Assembly (NCBI GenBank): GCA_032718475.1
Contig: JAUCBJ010005771.1
Coordinates: 1-22,936, forward strand
Length of the DNA stretch: 22,936 nucleotides
Reading direction: 5' to 3'
From: Nemertoderma westbladi
Lineage: Eukaryota; Xenacoelomorpha; Nemertodermatida; Nemertodermatidae
Both the position numbers and the translations under genes were made by a program. Below, one piece after another: positions 18,411 through 22,936 of the stretch; the stretch's first letter is position 1, and each line of letters starts with the position of its first letter. A model generated the notes under the pieces. It worked only from the letters and a program-made list of their open reading frames with translations. It did not search any database and was not told the DNA's origin.

Positions 18411-19933
18411 TTAGTCTTTCTTACGCGGACGGCGTTTACGCAGTTTTTTGAGGCTAGCAAGAGTCCTTTTCTCTTTGGGGCGAGCCACTTTACTAGGAGG
18501 GCTATAAATCCTGGGTGAATGGTGCAATATGATTGCATCAGAAGGTGTAGGATTATGGTGGGGGTATCCGCCGTTTTGATATGCTTCTCCTCGAGCTGAT
18601 TTTCCTCCGCTCGTAGCTGGATACGTTCATCCAAAAACTCTCGCAGAGAATAGGGTCGTCCAAGTTCGATAACTTCTTAGAGATTCTGGATTTCCCGATC
18701 GAACTGAGATAAAGTTACTTTGTTTACCGCTTGGACTTGCTAGTGCAATTTACGTTTATCTGAACAAGCATAAGTTCCTTTTCTGATCTTTGTAGAATAG
18801 CGTCTAACTCATTTGGTACAACGCTCTCCGCCACTTTGGTGACAGGTTATATCGTGTTAAGCCGGGACAATGGTAAGGGTTAAACGGCGATATTAAATGT
18901 CCGCGTCCCAATCCGGCTAGGTAGGATGGGCTAATATCTAGGAAGCCCACAACCGGGGTGCCACCGACTAATTGTTCAGGTAACACTAGATCTTTGAACA
19001 GTGAGTACAGCTCGGGAGGATCCGTCATACTAATAGGATCAAGAGTCTGAGGTCTCACTAGGGAATGAGGAGGTCTGATCGAGTATTCCGAAACTCTGAT
19101 CATTGGTTTATTTAAGGATCGTCTGAGTCGAACGAGCGTAGGTGATACGTCAAACAAATTTCGCTCGAAACTCCCGCCAGTATAGCGAGTAAAACCGTGT
19201 TTAGTGCAACGTCTCCGCGGATGTTTAGGTCTTTCCGTTTGTTGGTTGGGTCTACGGCATTCATCGTAATAATACCAAAGACGCACGTCTTGTAGGGGAA
19301 ACGCGAGTGATCTTTCTCCAGCTTACAATATTCCTCCATCCGTTCGAAGCTATCCAGTACAACAGGTAGCGGTCGATCGGCGGTAAGATACATCATAGTG
19401 GAATAGAGCCGTTTGAGTTCTACCATGCGGTCATGATGTATACCTTGAGGATATCGAGTTTCTAGATTCTGTTGACTGGTAATATCGAGATATGTTTCTC
19501 TCAAGAATTCCAGGTATTTGGTGAAGTTGCTGCGTTTATCCGGCTCTTCAACATCTGCACTTTCGAGTCGGTTTCGAATATAATTTTCGTGTTCGAGTCT
19601 CAGTTTATCGTTCCGCTTCCGCTGGGTATGATATTTAAATAAAACCATTTCCCTTTTGGTGTCTATATCGTTCGTATCATGTAGGTCGATAGGATGACCA
19701 GTAGTTAAGAAGTCCATATACGTACCATTACGATGCGTATAGCGAGCGGTGAATTTTCTACAGTACAACCCACGCGCAAGTTGCTCCCGGGACATTGGCG
19801 GTTAGATATAACGACCATCGTCCTCCGTAGTAGTTGGACCAGCGTCGCCGCGTATCAAGCAATCAACAAACGCTTGTAAAGGTAGAGTATATCGCTCCCT
19901 GATACCAAGATCATCTTCTATCAACTCAATCAT
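18411..19933 (-). pseudogene. Gag-like gene of right arm (broken)
   Basis: The start ATG at 19931-19933 keeps the original initiator (MIELIEDDLGIRERY). Codon 44 is a TAA (19802-19804), where the left arm has GAA. From 19795 the frame runs through KFTARYTHRNGTYMDFLTT and a charged stretch to about 19290. There an indel in a C-run shifts the coding to the frame ending at 18804 (LWYYYDECRRPNQQTE, DVSPTLVRLRRSL). Further fragments follow, including a Glu/Leu-rich helical piece (QLRAEENQLEEKH), and the end matches the left copy with the basic tail and stop. The ~1-kb middle is not seen in the left arm, and the zinc knuckles of the left arm are missing here. The family is not recognised. Confidence 0.7.
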
Positions 19934-21450
19934 ATCTGCTATATAAGTTTATCCATATTATAAGAGTTTATATTTAGGCGCGCGGGCGTAGCTGCCTACC
20001 CCTCTCTGCCCCCGGACAGTGCGAGATCCTCAGCGCTGGTGTACTTTCGCCGATGTGCCTATCGCCAACATCGTAGCTGCACAACGACTACAACAACCAG
20101 CACGAGTCACTCCACCGTCCGTCCCAAAGGCTTAGATATACTTCAGGTTCTTACTGGAGAGTTAGGGCTACTTTCACAATTGCGACTCGCTACTGTAAAC
20201 ACACCTTAGTAGTAACATTCACCTACAAACGCACAAATTCCACGTAACTGTCACAAATGGTACACATTCTATCACACATTCGGGTCATTTGTCCTTTAGT
20301 CAAGTGCCTTCCAGAATGTCACGTTGTTATTATGTATCCTTGGATACTAGCGGTGTGCTATTTATTCCGTATGCTATTCAATGAGCAAGCTTTTTATTGT
20401 TCTGTTAACTCGCTTCTAATTCTAGCGTGGTTGTTGCCATGGTGACATTATGGAAAGCTAGCGGTAGAATTAGGGTAATTCTCATGCATACAGATCTGGG
20501 ATGCTATTTAATAGTAATTCTTTAATTGTCAATATCCTCTCTATATATGATTTTATGAATTTTATCGGCTATTGACTATATATTGGAGATTCTCGCACAC
20601 TAATACACTTAATAGAGTGAATCTCCGCTCCCATGATCTATTAATTAATGGAATTTTGGGAATGTTATAAATTGTATAAAAATGACAATTTATTAAATTC
20701 ATTAAAATATATGAATTTAAATTTATTCCCGTAAATTTTATTATTTAATGTTAAATAGACACAATTTTATTCCAGAACGTGTCTGGGGACTGGGATCCTT
20801 GATTCTAGGAATTTTGACCTTTTAAGAGTATCGGTAAGTGCTACGATATCTTAATCGACTAGAATTTTAAAGGATCTAAAATTTCGACAGATTTTATAAA
20901 TATTAATAATTAATATTTAGGATGGGCACCAGTTTATTCCAGAACTTGTCTGGGGACGTTAACCACTGATTCTAGAATTTGTCTTTCAAGTATATCAGTG
21001 GGTGCCGCGATATCTTAATCGACTAGAATTACAGCTGGTCAAAGGGTTTAACAGATTTATTTTGCGTTATACGCTACTGTTAAAGGGACATCACACTACT
21101 ATATGTATTATTTAATATACGGTATGAGAGCAATATCGCACAAAGCAATGTCAGTGAGAAGAGGCAAGTCGTTTCCAAGGTCTACCCAGAGCTTGGTTTA
21201 GCCGAGACACGAGGATCTGAATTTTGCATTCCTAATACTCTGCTTACCAATAATACTTAAATATAGTAGGAGCTTTATTGTACTTTAATAAGTACGGACA
21301 TTTCATCTTACTGTAGTTACTTATTTGTAAGGTAATACGGACAGTAAGGAAGGAGAAAAAGAATTATTTCTCGCCGTCGCACTAAATATATAATATGTAA
21401 GTAATTAAGTAATAAACGCGAATATATATTGCACTAATCTACTAAATAAT
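19934..21450 (-). other. Non-coding leader of right arm
   Basis: The inverted counterpart of 6990-8569, AT-rich at its outer end and less AT-rich near the gag start. It has the same AATAAAG near the outer end (complement, about 21278) and the TGGTAAGCAGAG motif about 25 bp further in. The 62-codon plus-strand frame at 20257-20445 has no family features. Confidence 0.6.
20750..21055 (-). repeat. Tandem pair in right leader
   Basis: TTCCAGAAC(G/T)TGTCTGGGGAC occurs at about 20770 and 20937, and GATATCTTAATCGACTAGAATT follows in both. The units are thus offset by about 167 bp. They correspond to the left-arm pair, which has longer spacing. Confidence 0.75.
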
Positions 21451-22130
21451 TGTTAGCTTATCCAATTCCGCTAACATGAACCCACAAAGTAAGCCGTTGA
21501 GCAATATTGGGAGCACGAGGTTGATTACCAATCAACCTCGTGTCAGCCCAGTAAACGGGGACAATAGGCCCCAAAGGAGACACACACAATAAGGGTCAGG
21601 GGCCAAACCCCTAACAGAGAGAGAACAACAGGGGCAACAGGAAACACACCAGGGAAGGTGAAAGGGCGAGAAGTGGGATATTAGCCAATGGGGGGACAGC
21701 ATCGACTAGGTACAGATCGACTAGGTACTAGGTGCAGTACATATATTACCTGTTGGTGCTTCCCTATTCAGTTTAGTTTACTCAGTCAGATCAGTAGGGT
21801 GGAACGGGGACTTCTGTCACCGTCCGCTACCGCCATCATACTTATATTACCTGTTGTGTCATACTATACTATATATATATCAGACTATTATACCTTTATA
21901 CATATTACCGAACATCAGAACTCTTTTACCTTTCACACACGGCGGGGACGCGTGGATAGAAAACCCAACGGATAAACCGGGATCCGTAGATCCCGTCACA
22001 GTGACAGAATCAGATCCGCCCAGCTGCCCTGACAGAGATAGAATCCTAGCAGCTGCCCTAACAGTCTGACAGTGATAGAACTAGATCCAACCAACTGACA
22101 GACTGTAGCTGCCAGCCACCAAAGACAAAG
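21451..22130. other. GC-richer non-coding region upstream of the terminal open frame
   Basis: Composition changes at the arm boundary from AT-rich to purine-rich and GC-richer DNA. It holds a perfect hairpin (21514-21542), a 13-bp direct repeat ATCGACTAGGTAC (21701-21713 and 21716-21728), and TATATATAT near 21872. Two variants of CTGACAG/CAGCTGCCCT lie between 22018 and 22115. It could be the leader or LTR of the element whose gene starts at 22131, but no LTR boundary is provable. Confidence 0.45.
21514..21542. repeat. Perfect 12-bp hairpin, 5-nt loop
   Basis: CACGAGGTTGAT (21514-21525) and ATCAACCTCGTG (21531-21542) are exact reverse complements around TACCA. It lies about 65 bp outside the right arm end. 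Confidence 0.9.
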
Positions 22131-22936
22131 ATGAGTCGAGAGAAAGGAACGACACCGCCGCGGACCCCGGACGACGATCTAACGATCCGCGAGGCCACGG
22201 CGAGACGATACGAACCCACGACGCCGGTCGATGCTACGCTGACCACGTCGACGCACGTTGACGCCACGTCGATAACGAGCGACCCGGCGAACCAAGATGT
22301 GGGGGGTCGTCTACAAAGAGAGGACGAGTCGGGAGTCGAAAGGGAGAAAGACGAGTCGACGCGGAGTGAAGGTCGACATACCGATGTCGCCAGCCAGCCA
22401 CAGGCCGAGGACGACGAACGGTCCACCGGAACGGCGACGGTGGGGCCGTCGGTACGACGTCGGACCCGGAGAGACGGAAGAGAGGTCGGCGACGAGGACG
22501 TCGGGGTTTCTGATCGACTTCGACGGGCCTACAACGCGACCCGGGAACTACTAAAGGAGGCCAAGGAGGGGGCGAGGATAGACGAGGTCAAGATGACAAA
22601 AGGACTAGGTGAGTCGAACAGATACTTTGATCACCTAGTGTGTTCTGGGCAGAGAGAACTAGCCGAGGAGAGAGCGAGGGGGGTTGCCAACGAACTGATT
22701 GAACTATGGGAATGTGGGGGTATGGAACCTAGCGTAGTGTACATAGGGCCATACTTAGTCGATGCCCGGGGAGTAAAATTAGTGGGTTGGAAGAGACCTG
22801 AGGAGGGCGAATCCGAGGTTAACTCCGAGGATTCGGTCTCGTCGGTTGGAGGAAGTTCCGGGAGGCGGGGGAAAGTTAGTAGGACGGAGGGGCGGCGGGA
22901 GTCCGTCGCAACCGATAAGTCTGCTACATCCTCCAC
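22131..22936 (+). CDS. Unrecognised open frame, 5' part; possible retroelement gag/ORF1
   Basis: The frame opens at ATG 22131 (MSREKGTTPPRTPDDD), the first ATG after an in-frame stop at 22059-22061. It reads 268 codons without a stop to the window edge, so it is 3'-truncated by the window. Codons are GC-rich in all three positions, unlike the elements to its left. Residues 1-125 are low-complexity, rich in Thr, Arg, Asp and Glu, and probably disordered. From about 130 to 225 the sequence looks folded: RAYNATRELLKEAKEG, then a helical charged stretch (QRELAEERARGVANELIELW), then VVYIGPYLVDARGVKLVGW. After that it is Ser/Glu/Arg-rich again. No zinc knuckle, RT or known domain is visible. An acidic disordered start plus helices is common in Gag or ORF1 proteins of retrotransposons, but a host gene exon cannot be excluded. 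The antisense frames over it at 22058-22426 and 22631-22936 are shadows. Confidence 0.6.
   Translation, partial: MSREKGTTPPRTPDDDLTIREATARRYEPTTPVDATLTTSTHVDATSITSDPANQDVGGRLQREDESGVEREKDESTRSEGRHTDVASQPQAEDDERSTGTATVGPSVRRRTRRDGREVGDEDVGVSDRLRRAYNATRELLKEAKEGARIDEVKMTKGLGESNRYFDHLVCSGQRELAEERARGVANELIELWECGGMEPSVVYIGPYLVDARGVKLVGWKRPEEGESEVNSEDSVSSVGGSSGRRGKVSRTEGRRESVATDKSATSS

Larger units (their letters stand above)
17152..21450 (-). repeat. Right arm of the large inverted repeat
   Basis: The reverse-complement partner of 6990-12734, shorter by about 1.45 kb because its middle (18574 to about 19560) differs. On the minus strand it runs leader, gag-like gene, polypurine tract, LTR-like segment, ending GCGCGAACACA at 17152. 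Its outer end at 21450 has no LTR terminus or target duplication that I can see, and the sequence beyond it is unrelated to that left of 6990. Confidence 0.9.

Noticed and set aside
22058-22936. Two minus-strand frames (22058-22426 and 22631-22936)
   Set aside because: They lie opposite the longer uninterrupted plus-strand frame, are Ser-rich as expected from the antisense of GC-rich codons, and have no family features.

Overview
The window looks like repeat-rich genomic DNA of an invertebrate animal, probably aquatic and possibly a lophotrochozoan. No ordinary host gene, rRNA, tRNA gene, operon or CRISPR array could be supported. The recognisable coding sequence belongs to LTR retrotransposons of the Ty1/copia and BEL/Pao groups, and most of it is broken. 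A tRNA-derived SINE carries a core resembling the conserved domain of mollusc/cephalopod SINEs. This, with a Copia of the type common in aquatic invertebrates, is the basis of the organism guess.

Layout: (1) 1-1200 is AT-rich non-coding DNA with a C20 tract. (2) 1225-2955 is a satellite-like array with a 160-170 bp period, rich in palindromic CCGGACGTCCGG. (3) 2955-5276 is a Copia pol fragment (integrase end, RT, RNase H) with two frameshifts, joined directly to the satellite. (4) 5392-6855 is an intact 3' end of a BEL/Pao pol (integrase plus C-terminal domain). (5) 6990-12734 and 17152-21450 are two arms of a large imperfect inverted repeat. Each arm holds, in its own orientation, a repeat-bearing non-coding leader, a gag-like gene, a polypurine tract and an LTR-like segment starting TGT and ending ACA. 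The arms match at both ends but have different middles. Only the left arm keeps a long reading frame with three zinc knuckles. (6) The 4.4 kb between the arms (12735-17151) holds the SINE with an 11-bp target-site duplication, a 480-bp foldback element built of 15-bp repeats, and a frameshifted BEL/Pao gag-protease-RT. That pol stops exactly where the right arm begins. (7) 21451-22936 is a GC-richer segment with a perfect hairpin and the 5' part of an unrecognised open reading frame that runs off the window.

The retrotransposon genes would encode capsid/nucleocapsid, protease, reverse transcriptase, RNase H and integrase, but no complete set with paired LTRs is present. The BEL protease/RT half lies between the arms and the integrase half lies outside the left arm, which suggests insertion plus rearrangement. 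The most unusual items are the zinc-knuckle protein next to the polypurine tract, the head-to-head arms with swapped middles, and the unexplained open frame at the right edge. Family names rest on motifs read by eye; no database search was possible.
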